Positions 50,171-61,349 of a DNA stretch of 64,000 nucleotides are shown here, in pieces. The DNA is from Rhodamnia argentea. Taxonomy: Eukaryota; Streptophyta; Magnoliopsida; Myrtales; Myrtaceae. Below the pieces are notes generated by a model. That model ran no database searches and was not told where the DNA came from. It saw only the letters and a list, made by a program, of their open reading frames with translations. Made by a program: the position numbers and the translations under genes. Location of the stretch: NCBI RefSeq assembly GCF_020921035.1, contig NC_063152.1, forward strand, positions 25,494,887 through 25,558,886. The letters run 5' to 3'. Each line of letters opens with the position of its first letter. Position 1 is the stretch's first letter.

Positions 50171-51249
50171 AACTCTAAGGTTGTACAAGGTGATCATTCT
50201 GTTTTGGAAAACTGATTCTGATTAAAATAACTTTTTTTTATTATGTTCCTGGATGAATTTTAGAGAATCAGAACGCGTTTGATAACTGCCTAAAATTTTT
50301 ATTCTTGGAATAGAAACGCATTTGATAATCGCACAAAATTTCTGTTTCAAAAAATTGTTTCTCTTCCTAATTTTTTTCATTTAAGTCAAATGACTATGTA
50401 GTTACTTTGTCAAATTTCATCCTAAATTGCAGACTAATTTTCAATGCACACTAAAATAATTTAAAATACATTATTTTTTTAGCATGTCATGAATGAAATA
50501 CAAATTTTAATACATTACGTTTGAAGTTCGATTAAAGCATAGGACAGTTCCCATATTAAGAACTCATTTTTTTCTTTAAATGTTGCATTGTCCAAAATAT
50601 ATACAAATACAGCAGCCGAATAATTAAATTATTCACCGACAAAAAAAAAATTATCCTCCTTGATACGAAATACAAGTCCTTTACTATCATTTTGGAGCTT
50701 CCGTCCTAAATCCAAGTGAGTGTTTAGCTTTAGCTCCAAGTGTAGATGTTTACATTTTGTGGCGCACGACTACGAGTATATATGTTATCATCCACATTTT
50801 GGATCTCATCATCTTCCGTGACATTTTTTGCGGGAGAGTGAAATCTATGAAATCAAGGAAATTTAGGCCCAAATTTATGAAAATGAGGTCAAACTAGCCT
50901 AATATGGGCTTATTCTATTTTTAAGGATTTTCTAAATTTTTTTATGATTTTTTACAAAATTTCCAATTTATTTTGAATTTTTGAATTTTTTGTTATTTTT
51001 ATTAGGTTGAGGGAAAAGTGAAAGATATAAGACTTTGTTTTGTTTTGTAAATGTCAAAAGTGATTCTTTTTTCCGGAACCAACTTTTTTTTTGTTTTGGA
51101 TTTTGCTCCAAAATTGATTATGATTCCCAAAACTGATTCTAAAAACAAAATTAGAATCAAATTTATTTGCATTACCAAACGTGATTCTCATCTTTTTTTG
51201 TTTCAAGAATCGGAATCGGAGAATGAGAATGGTTACCATGTAGGCCCTA
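50171..51249. mobile_element. Long inverted-repeat element, family F5
   Basis: Left end TAAGGTTGTACAAGGTGATC, with ATTCTGTTTTGGAAAACTGATTC modules following, and reverse-complemented right end TTAGGGCCTACATGGTAACC, with ATTCTCATTCT and GAATCAG modules, are imperfect inverted repeats extending about 150-200 bp. The interior is AT-rich and has no transposase. No target duplication could be confirmed. Confidence 0.5.
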
Positions 51250-51409
51250 AGAAAAATGTAAAAAGATGAAAAAATCTTTGGTCAAGTTTTTTTGAAATAA
51301 TGATGATACTTTATTTCTTTATTTGAAATAATGTTAATTTTTGCCCTTATTTAAAAAAGCGAGGACACTCCGAACCTTTATTTGAAATTTTTCCAGATAT
51401 TTGTTTTGT

Positions 51410-51730
51410 ACATGGAAAATATGATAGTTTTCGTCAAAAACTCCAAATTACATTTATGCCAATGGATACATTTACCATAAAAACCCTAAGTTTATACTTA
51501 TCTGATGTATTTACCCTTTGTCAATAAAATATCAAATGATTTTTAGTCAACACCGTTTGCTTTCCAACGTTCATGTAGGCGGATTAACGATGTTCATTGA
51601 CGAAGGGCAAATATATCGCATATGTACAAGTTTGAGATTTTTTGTATTATAAAAAAAAAAAAAGCTTAGGATAAATATGTCACATGGATATAATCGAAGG
51701 TTTTTTTGTGGCTTTTCTCTATATTTTTGT
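51410..51730. mobile_element. Diverged family F4 element
   Basis: Short copy of the 60-bp module element. TACATTTACCATAAAAACCC and ATCTGATGTATTTACCCTTT modules on the left invert to the TATGTACAAGTTTGAGATTT and ATAAATATGTCACATGGATA modules on the right. Confidence 0.45.
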
Positions 51731-52639
51731 AAAACAAGGGCATGGATAAATCATTGACAACGTGTACCTTTCTAACTTTGATTGTAGTAGTTTCAACATG
51801 TAATAGAATGCACGTTTTTAGTTTTGTTTGTGGTTTTCTTATCTTCTATATTCAGCCAGAGAGAACTTACTTTGTTTTTGTTTTTTGTTTTTACCATGGT
51901 CGAAAGAATGTATCCAAAATGATGCTTCTTAGCATTATTTTCATCTTAAACTTTTGGGTATTTTCTACATCCTCTTATGGAAAATTGTAAAATTAATCGA
52001 AAAGTTTCACTTACCTTTTTCTAAATCATTATTCAATCAAGCGATATCACACGTCAATTGTTGATGCATTAAATCAAGTCTCTTGTTAAAATATTTAAGC
52101 CCGGTAGGGAGTTGAACAAACATTTTCACAATGAGTCGCATTTTTGTGATTTTGACGAAGGAAGAAATTGCGGCGCGTAAAATTGAATTTGAGATGCAAG
52201 ATCCGAATTGTTTCGTCTCTAATCAACCAACCAACAAGTGGAAAAAAGGAAAGGCAAAGAAAAGACATTGGTGAAACTCGAAGGAGAGAAGAAAGTAAAT
52301 TGCAATTTCATTTTTTTTTTGTTTGAATATGCATCAAATGAAATAATGGGAAGGATAATTAACGTATTTTGGAGCACAAAAGTTTATTTTTGGAAGTAAA
52401 ATGCTTTTAATTGTTCAGCATTTCCTCACTCAAACGCTCGTTTACGCTCAATTTGGATTGAGTGATTAGGAGGGAATGGAAAGAATTTCGATAGTAACAT
52501 AGGTGAGAACTCAAAATAAATGAAAGGGTTTGAATACTAATGAATCAGAAAAGGAAAGGAAATGAAGTGAATTTGATAATTTCATAATGGATTTAAAAAG
52601 ATAAGAGAATAAAAAAGAGTTTACTTATATCTTGGGAAA
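51731..52639. other. AT-rich intergenic DNA
   Basis: No gene is supported. The hydrophobic open frame at 51742-51990 is short, without homology cues or a spliced extension. Confidence 0.35.
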
Positions 52640-53035
52640 ATTTCAAATAAAGGATTTAAGTGCGTTCATTTTTTTTAAAATGAAAGTCTAAAGTGAACCT
52701 TGTTTCAAATAAAGATCCGATCATCATTTTCTCGAATAAGGGTGCGAAATGGTTATATCAATATCAAAAAATGATTTGACTCGCCGGTTGGTTAATGGCG
52801 TTTTCGTCATTTCATTTTTTTTTTAAATTTCCTTGTTCTATATTTTAAAAATTTTAAAAATTAAAAGTTGAAAAAAAAACACAAGCCGGAGGGCTGCCCA
52901 CTTAGCCTGTGTTTTTTTTTTAATTTAATTTAAGTAAAAATTAAGTTAAAATTATATTTTCATGAAAATACCCTTGATCGGTCGAAATATTTAGTCGGAC
53001 AGCCAACCGGCGAGGTCAAGCCCTTATTTAAAAAT
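52640..53035. mobile_element. Foldback element, family F2
   Basis: Left arm AATTTCAAATAAAGGATTTA and CCTTGTTTCAAATAAAGATC; right end GTCAAGCCCTTATTTAAAAA. GCCGGTTGGTTAATGGCG and AGCCAACCGGCGAGGTC form the inner inverted part. It sits just upstream of the Ycf20-like leader exon. Confidence 0.5.
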
Positions 53036-53149
53036 TGAAAATCAACTGCTAACTAAACTCATCTTATATAGTTTACTCATTAAAGTTGATACCGTAGCAT
53101 TAAAAAAAAAAAATCACTTAGCCCCAAACGAAGAACGTTTCCCCTTCCC

Positions 53150-53293
53150 TCTCCCTCTCTCTCTTCCGTCGAGCTTACTGCCAGAGACTGGGAGTCTCTG
53201 AAATCAGTCCGAGCTGACAACCGCCGCGAAAGGAGCCGACTGAGGTCGGCTCGCCGTCTCGCCTTCCAGACTTTTTGCGACAGGCAAGTTCAG
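53150..53293 (+). other. Probable leader exon of the Ycf20-like gene
   Basis: A CT-rich start (CCTCTCCCTCTCTCTCTTCC) is followed by GC-richer sequence ending in CAAGTTCAG with a strong GTAAGT donor at 53294. The coding exon 2.4 kb downstream begins behind an acceptor and in a transit-peptide start, so a long leader intron is inferred. Confidence 0.45.
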
Positions 53294-54531
53294 GTAAGTT
53301 CGTTCCCTTTCAAATCCCCGTTTCCTTCGAGCTACGACGCTACTACTCTGCGCCTGCAATTTCTCTCCCCTCCTCCTCCTCCTCTCCGACTTCTCTTCTG
53401 GGTAGAATAGACTTGGATGCCTCGCTCGATTATTTAGACATGGAATGGGACTCGATGGGTCGGATACCCTTCCGTGCGCGGTGGAATTAGAGTCTCTTGC
53501 GTCTTCTTGAAGTTGCGATTGAGAAGAGCGGTGCAAGGAGAAGGGTTGGGTGAAACTTTGAAATGTTCTTGCGAACCTGGAAGGAGAGAGCGATGGGAAT
53601 CTGGAAGATGTTTGCGCGAATTGATCTTGGGCTTCTTTGCTCTTCATGGACGCTTTGAGAGTACTTAACGCCTTAGCGCAAAAGCTTTAGGCATGATCAC
53701 TGAAGTGAAGCCTCCAAAATGGTGTCTTTTTTTGTGAACATCAGGCAAGCACATCCGAATTCTTTCATTCAGATTTTTGAGATCTTGTATCGTAATCCCT
53801 CTCGACAATCAACATTTGGAATTCCACAGGGAATTAAAAAAAAATCACTGTTCACGCGACTGCAGTAGCTTTTGCCCAAAAAATAGTAGCTATGCGTGGC
53901 TAAAGCTTTCCTGGTACGGTCATTTGACAGCTAATAGGCGAGTCTCCCACCTATGATGATAACGCTTGAAGCTGGACCTTGTACTTTGTTTCTGCCTTTA
54001 ATAAGTCCTTTCTCCTTTTGTATTTGGCGAGGAGATCTAGCTTCTAGTGGGCACCATTGTCCTACATGAGTTGAACTTACTACAGCTACATTTTGGATCA
54101 TGATCCTGAGAAGCTAGAGAAAAGGAAATTAGTTCAGCTGTATAAGAAGCCATTACTGATAGTTGATACAGGGCAAGATAATTGTCCTGGCAAATGTGGA
54201 TGTTGCTTGATGGCTAGTGAGCTATTTTCTCCTCCAACATTTAGCTACCATATCCACCAATGGCAAAAAAAATCTCTTTTCTAGGAAACTTCATCTTAAC
54301 CTTTGTCAAAGTTGATAAAATTCTTCCTAGTTCGGGAAAATTGCCCCCAAAGTCTTAAAATTTATGTATAGGACACGATTGAATCCTAAACATTTTAATC
54401 GATCCAATTAAGTCTTAAACCTTCACTACAAATAGAGAATGATTTGGATCTAGCGGATGTTGTGTTGAAACTAGAACCTCACCAATTTATGTTAGCCTCA
54501 AGGGCTATGCCCGCCGCATTGTGGGTGGAGC

Positions 54532-55092
54532 TAGGGGTGGTAATTTCTTACACGACATGATAACATGACTTGTCCATGACACGACTTAGCGAGTTCGGGT
54601 TGAGGCTAGTTGTAGACAGGTGTTAACCTGTGAGACATGATTAATTTTTGTGTTGGGGATTCATGTCCAACCCGCCAGACAAGAAGTTGACTTGTATAAC
54701 CCATTTGAATTAATGGGTTAGTGCCAGTGCAACCTATATTTGACCCTTAAGAACGTATTTTTTAATTTGATTTGATGATATTTTGTTGATGGGTATTACA
54801 ATTTGTGAATGGATTTTATGAAAAATCGAGGATTTTGTGTTGAGTTAGTGTGGGTGGGTTGCTTTGGTATCAACGGGTTAATTTCGCGTCATGGCAGATC
54901 ATACAATCGTGTCTACCTGTCAACTAGCTATTTAATTGCGTTACATGGGTGGTGTTGTGTCAACTCGTTAACTGAATCGGGATCATGTTGACATGATTAA
55001 CTACTCATATTGTGTAGGGTTGACATGTTTATTAGTGAAACCTTATGTGACACGACATGGATACAACCCGCGAACACAAATTGCCACCCCTA
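54532..55092. mobile_element. Non-autonomous hAT element
   Basis: A 561-bp element with inverted ends TAGGGGTGGTAATTT and (reverse-complemented) TAGGGGTGGCAATTT. It is flanked by a perfect 8-bp direct repeat, GGTGGAGC, at 54524-54531 and 55093-55100. An 8-bp duplication and TAGGGGTGGCAA ends are characteristic of plant hAT transposons. There is no transposase. It lies in the inferred leader intron of the Ycf20-like gene. Confidence 0.92.
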
Positions 55093-55694
55093 GGTGGAGC
55101 CTTGCTAGGTACACGTGGGCGGGGCAGTTTGCGTGTATTGGTGGTGATTAGTTGAGCCGCAAGGTTCAAATAACTTGTGTTATAAGTAAAATGCATTGAA
55201 TCCTAAAAGTTTCATTTGGTGCAATCATAGCCATTATTAAAAAGTGTAATCAAGTCATGGATAAAATCAAAAAGTTCAAATGAAGGCTGCTACGTAGACA
55301 AGTTTTGATACTTTTCATTTGAAAGGACTTACTTTATTTTTTTTTTTATTTTTTTTTGAGAAAGATTTATCAATTGGTTACGAATATAGAAAACTTTAGG
55401 ACTTGATTTCATCCCATGCACAAAGTTGGAACTTCCGGTCCATGTTTCTCTCCTAGTAAGCGAAAGTTTCTTTTGTTGGTAGTGTTTGGAGCATTACAAT
55501 AAAAGAAGTTGTGGTTTCCACAATTCACTTTTACTGGTTTGATATCAATGTTATATGCCAACCTTGATGGACTTTTGGCCCTTGTGCAGACTATGTCTTT
55601 TATTTGTAGGGTATATGTACTTGAACTGTGCAGTAAGTGGCCACGTTTCCAAAGTTCATTGATTGCAATGTCTGCACATGCAGGTCTTTGCTTG

Positions 55695-57305
55695 ATGATG
55701 GCAGCTACTGCAATATCACCCCATATTCCGGCCAACATTAAATCGGCATCTTTGAAATATCCGTGGTCAGGAGTTGCGGTTGTTGGCCTTGCAGGATGCT
55801 TTCACACAGCTGCCTATGCATTTAGCCAGAAGCTTTGTTCCCAGTTCTCCTTCTTCCATGTAACCCGGCCTTCATTGGTGAATGATTTCAAGTAATTATA
55901 TGGCAGTGTGTATTAGCACAAGCAAATGGATAGTGCCTCTTTTAGATAAGTCGATGAGTCTTTAATATGGCGACATCTGACCACGTATGAGCAAATGATG
56001 TTGCATGATTGTGCTGTCACGCCATAATTATTTTCGTGACTAGGAAATTGTTAACCATACTGTTGTTGCACATCAGGACCTTATCTTAGACAATCTGTCA
56101 CTTAGAACCAAGTATCTTATGCATCAGGACCTTGCTGTGGGCTGTTTTCAGCACAACCCTATGTGCACAGGAGAAGTCTGGAGAGTGGTGGAGCTCTGAA
56201 TTTCCAGCAGACCTTGTAAAAAAATTGAATGTCTGAGAATCATCTTGTTGACTGCATTTTTGTTGAACTTTGTATTTCCAGTTTTTACCATCAATGGCAA
56301 AACAAACATTTTTTTTCCTTTTCATTCTATTTTTAGCATGATATTATCTTTGGTGAAGACGGAACAGCATGATCGCATGATATGATTTGGTTGCAAATGG
56401 TTCAGTAATGTTTTTCATAGAGGACTGGATATAGTCTTCAAAGAGATTCAATTTGCTCTCCAGTTGGGGAAGCTTGTATGCATCTTTCTTCTCCCTTGAG
56501 AGGAGTTTGCCTGTGTTATGTTTTTATCTTCTTGGATGCCCACATCTAGTATTTTGAGTTTAAGATTAGTAAGAGTGAAGCATATCGTGTTGACGAATTC
56601 CTATATTGTCAATATTGTATGGCTTATGAAAAGAGAGAGAAGTCGGTGACCCATATATTCCTATACCAATTAGGTTTTAACTTCAATCAATGATGTGTCA
56701 GATATTGATAAAGTGATGGCTGGGAATCTGCTTCTAAGTAATAGTTTTGAAGGTGACTTTGCATTGCATGTAGTAGCATTCTTAGAAAAATGCGCCATTG
56801 CTTCCCCCAGCTGTTGTGGTCATAAGCAAAGTAAAATCATGTCGTAATACTGTTCAAGTCTCGATGTTGAATGCTCTAAGTTTCAGTTAAACCATGCAGA
56901 AACATGACCTGGCCCATTCGGAGTAGTGCAGATGGCAGAGGATTGGATTTGGATCCTTCCACAGATGGCACGAATGGCACAACACGATTGATAAGGGCAA
57001 TGCAAGACTTTCAAAATAAACTTGGTGCCAAAGTCCAAGAGATCAGGAAAAATTTCCCAATGAAGGTGCTCTTTTTCTTGGTGGGCTTTTACTGTGCAAC
57101 AGCCTTTGCAACTGTCATCGGGCAAACAGGGGACTGGGACATTCTATCTGCTGCCTTAGCTGTGGTGGTTGTCGAGGGAATTGGAGCTCTTATGTACAGG
57201 GCTTCTGTTCCTGTATTCAGCCGTGTTAGAAGCCTTATTTCCATGTTCAATTACTGGAAAGCCGGGCTTTCCCTTGGTCTCTTCTTGGACTCGTTTAAGT
57301 ACTGA
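55695..57305 (+). CDS. Ycf20-like chloroplast protein (DUF565)
   Basis: Plastid membrane protein related to cyanobacterial and algal Ycf20. An Arabidopsis relative (NPQ6, At5g43050) affects non-photochemical quenching; this one looks closest to the At3g56830/At1g65420 type, from memory. Exons 55695-55891 and 56900-57305, phase 2 junction, 603 nt, 200 aa. The first exon encodes a Ser/Ala-rich transit peptide starting MMAATAISPHIPAN. Mature part: MTWPIRSSADGRGL, TRLIRAMQDFQNKLGAKVQE, KNFPMKVLFFLVGFYCATAF, ATVIGQTGDWDILSAA, VVVVEGIGALMYRAS and the C-terminal hallmark MFNYWKAGLSLGLFLDSFKY. Two to three membrane segments are visible. An in-frame ATG at 55668 lies before a good acceptor (CATGCAG, ending 55683), so the ATG at 55695 was preferred. 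Confidence 0.92.
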
Positions 57306-58289
57306 ATAGATGACACCATTGGCTTACACAGCCTTTCACATTACACAGCCTTTCAGGTTGCAGAGATGCAAGGATATCTGCTAGCCGGATGCATGAGGCA
57401 CCAGAGCATCTTGGAGTCTAATCATTCAGAGCAATGGATCTGTTGGATAACGTTCTTCCAAGTATGCTATTTGACATGAATCAGCTGGCAAAAAGTCGAG
57501 AGTTTTAGCTCTATGTTAGAGAATAGAAGAGTATGCAATTTGGCATGAATCGCCTTCTCCGGCGGATTCCATGTGGATTGAGTCTTCTGATGGTGGGTGC
57601 CTCCTGAATCTCTCCAAGATGATAAAATTCTCTTTCTCAAGTATCAGAGCATGTAAATAACTACCTCGGCATTATTTTGCTGCTGGGGGCTTCATACGTA
57701 AGTAAGGACTTTTATATTGAGATGGTTGGGGTTATCAAAGTTTGTTACTGAATACTGACCACAAGTTTTCTCCCAGCAAATATAGAGGCTGAAAAGAAAT
57801 GACAATTGTACTGATGAAACATGTCTTCAAGCTTTCAAGTTGGTTGCACTTATAACAGGGCAAGAGAGTTGCCGGCTGCGGTTAAGACATGTACTGTTAA
57901 ACCATGTAGCTTGCCTAAGTTGCGTATGTCCACTTACATGAGATTTTGTCGACGCGGACGGGAGATAAGAAGGATCTCCGCCGCATATGCATGCCGACTG
58001 ATCTGAACCCAGTTGAAATTCTGCATATCCGTGGTCCGAGCGACAGACTAAGTTAGGATCATGTGATAGAGTCTTTTCAAAGTGTTGGAAATCCTGCAGG
58101 AACCATCCCCGTATGGACTGGATTGGATTTCGTGTCAGTTTTCTTGTAAAATCTATTGTCTATGGTTGTGCCAGCATCTAGTATGCTAATCATGGAGCAT
58201 TTCGTACTATAGACTTTGTTATTTTGCTTCCTTAAAAAATGGATTGATCAATTCTAGAGCATGTAAGGTTCTAAGAGGACAAAATAATG
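57306..58289. other. 3' UTR and flank of the Ycf20-like gene
   Basis: Probable 3' UTR followed by intergenic sequence. No gene is recognised. Confidence 0.4.
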
Positions 58290-59149
58290 GTTCCTGAATA
58301 TTTTGGATTTGTGCAATGTCATTGTTGAACTTCATTTTTGCCTGCAATTAGGTCCTCGAACTTCATATTTATTTTTTCGCGTAGTGCTTCAGTTAAAGAA
58401 TCAAATAAAATTGCTGATGAGATTGTTAAGTGGATGTTAATTTGGATGTTAATTGACGCACTGGCTTTCTATGTGGTGCTTCAGACTTAGAGCAAAACTT
58501 AAATACAACATATTTGTTTATGATTTATTTATGGAAAAAAAAATTAAAAAAGAAAAACCTCGAGACGGTGAGGAGACACTTGGCATAAGTCACATAGATT
58601 TGCAATTCGCAAGGGTGGCGGTGGTGTTGCCACCCAGCCGTGGTGGTGCCACCGGTGGTAACACCACCGCCGGGCCGCCAATGAGGGTGGTCGAATCCTC
58701 ACGGGCCTAACGTGAAGGGGATTGTGGCCTTGCCTACACATGGCGGCAGGGTCTGCGACCCTATCCGAGCATACTTGTCGATCCTTCTCTCTCGGCTGGA
58801 GTTTTGCATATGTGGGTGATAGTAGGTGGCGGCGACACCTTCCGATGGTCCGACAAGGGGCCGCGGGACCCTCATCGGTGGCTTGGCACTATTGTTACTG
58901 CTGCCACCCCCTTGACCCCCAGACGCCAACGTCCCCTCTCTCCGTTCCATCTCTCTCTGTCTTTCTTATTTGCACGTTTGGTCTTTTCATTTTCTCTTCT
59001 TCCGGTCCACCTTAGCAATAATTTGAAGGGATAGATAGGATTGATGGGATGCCGAAATGGGACGCCATCTCATGTTTATCCAACGACGGAAGGACTAATA
59101 TTAATAAATAGGTTTATATAACGACAAAATTTGAAATCAATATATATGT
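58290..59149. other. Intergenic, with GC-rich block
   Basis: 58300-58440 resembles one AT-rich foldback arm (CAATTAGGTCCTCGAACTTC). 58600-58920 is GC-rich, with GGTGGTGCCACCGGTGGTAA repeats, and is similar in type to foldback cores. Overlapping open frames on both strands here follow from the composition and are not called. Confidence 0.35.
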
Positions 59150-59695
59150 GATTATTTCAAACTAGTTTTTTACCATAAAAAATTCCAAATTAGCATAATT
59201 TTGACAAATTTATTCAAAATTATTTTTTTTACCACAAGTGATATGTTTACCCCAAATTAATTTTTTGAACATCAAACACCTTAAATTTGTATAATTATGA
59301 CAAATTGACCCTCCATGTTTTTGTTTAAATGGGTTAATACCACGATATACCCCAAACCGATACACTCATGATAAACATAGTATAAAAATCTCAAACTAAT
59401 ATACCCCGTTAATTGTTACATGTCATCTAATTTAATAATTTGATAGTAAAATTTAATGAAAGTTAACGGATGGTAAATTTGTTATAAATGTACTAGTTTG
59501 AAATTTTTTGTGGTAAAAAAATAATTTGTGGTAAATTTTTCACAGGTATACTAGTTTGGGATTTTTTAGGGCAAATAAATAGTTTCGATAAATTTGTCAC
59601 GTGGATACCAATTTGAGGTTTTTTGTGGTTAAAAAAATAATTTGAGGTAAATTTATCGCGGATATATCAATTTGGAGTTTTTCATTGCATTAATC
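59150..59695. mobile_element. Foldback element, family F4
   Basis: Left arm units (ACCATAAAAAATTCCAAATT, TAATTTTGACAAATTTATTC) and right arm units (TACTAGTTTGAAATTTTTTG, GAGGTAAATTTATCGCGGAT) are inverted relatives built of the same 60-bp module as 37700-38325. Confidence 0.6.
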
Positions 59696-60480
59696 CTAAT
59701 AAATAATATGAAGTTCAAATACTCGATTATATGGACCCGAGTAAAATCTTTAAACTACTTCATCCGAACTCTGGAACGTTAAATTCGGGGATATTTTCTA
59801 GAATAAATGGAAGAAAAATATTTTCTCTCAACTTAAGTGGTAATGGTTGGGAAGGTAGACTCTACGATATCTTCGAATGGTTATCGCCGGGTAGGATCAT
59901 ATGGTAGCATTCCGCGCCTGGGATAAATCATCGAAGCTTCGGCTCTTACGTCTTCGACATGTATTTTGCACAAATACGATATCTTGAATCGAGTTATTGG
60001 CAACGTACTCCTGATTTCAAGACACGACTTAGAAAATTCTCAGGGTCGAGAGAATGACATCATCTTTTGTAACGTTCCCAATGAAAAGATACGAATCGCC
60101 GCCGTTCAGAAGACTAGCTCAGCAAAAGACCAAAATGGACCAAAATCCGGATAATGAAGAGAGGATCTGCTTTTACCCATTTTCATTTATGGATGGATAG
60201 ATGGATAGCGATGCTGACTCCATTTCGCACAAACAAAAGAGGAGATAAAATAATTATTTATTAGTGCGTGTCTATTGTTTAATTAATCACGGTATAAACG
60301 GACATTCCTCCCCTAATCCCACCGATAATCATATTTTAATTACCCTAATAAAGTATTTTATTAACACCATTTAATTTTTTATTTTTTTAATTTTGATTTT
60401 TTTTTTCATGTCTTCGGCCACTTTAAAACTTCACTGCCTTCGTCGGCTGCATGGCGACTCCTCAAAATCGATAATCGTCG
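59696..60480. other. Intergenic DNA upstream of the arginase gene
   Basis: No gene is supported. It presumably includes the arginase promoter near its right end. Confidence 0.4.
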
Positions 60481-61346
60481 CTCTCCTCCTGCTTCTCCTC
60501 TCCTTCTGACATCGCCAGCGCGTGCCTCCTTCCGTTCTTCTTCTTCTTCTTCTTCCTCGCTCACGGCTTCGCTCTCCGTCTGACGCTGAGGTACGGTGCT
60601 CTCTCTCTTGCCGTCTTTTCCTTCGTGTTACGAGCTGCTGCTTCCTCGGCGTTTCGCTGCTTAGTCGGAATTTCGCGCTGGTGGTGAGGATGGCTGGACA
60701 AAATTGAAGGCTCGTTTACCCATTCTGTGTTGAAAAGTGAGGAGAAGAGTGCAGAGTCGTTAGATCGCTGCTGATTGATTAACACAAGTGCGAAGTCTGG
60801 CGCAAAATTCTTGCTCTGTTTGCTTTCGGGTTAAGAGAGAGTAGCTTTCGCGTCCATGCACATGGAATTGGTTGCTTCAGATTGCAGCTGCTGGGCGAAA
60901 TTGAGACACTGGAAGAGGTTATTGTCCCATAAATAGAGTCCTGTGAAATTGGGACACTGGAATGGTGGAGTGACAGAAGTGACTCGAGGAACTGAGATTG
61001 TTGATTTACTGTTAAAACAATTTAAGGTCTTCGCAGTAGTCAACTGAGCGTGCTTTTTAGCTATATAATGGCGATTTCTCTTCTCTTCTTTTTGGTTGGA
61101 ATCCATGGGTTTAGTTAATGAAACTATATTAGAAGACCATATTCTTTATTGGGCTGAACAGGGCCTTATCTATAGAGTACGTCAGAGGGGCTTATATCAT
61201 TTTCCCCTTCATTCTGTAAAGTTGTGTAGAATTGTGAAGAGGAGATGCACAAAAATGCCAAATTTGCGGCTCATGCCTATTTAGTTTGTACCCATACGAC
61301 TTTCTGTCGCCGAGTAGGTGATTGTATCTTCAATTTCGGCATTTCA
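60481..61346 (+). other. Leader exon and leader intron region of the arginase gene
   Basis: CT-rich sequence with (CTT)n at about 60536-60555 ends at CTGAG with a GTACGG donor at 60591, a probable leader exon end. The next strong acceptor is ATTTCAG, ending 61346, directly before the start codon. An exon in between cannot be excluded. Confidence 0.4.
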
Positions 61347-61349
61347 GAT

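Noticed and set aside
61096..61284. Small open frame upstream of arginase
   Set aside because: It lies in the inferred leader intron, without a domain and out of continuity with the arginase exons.
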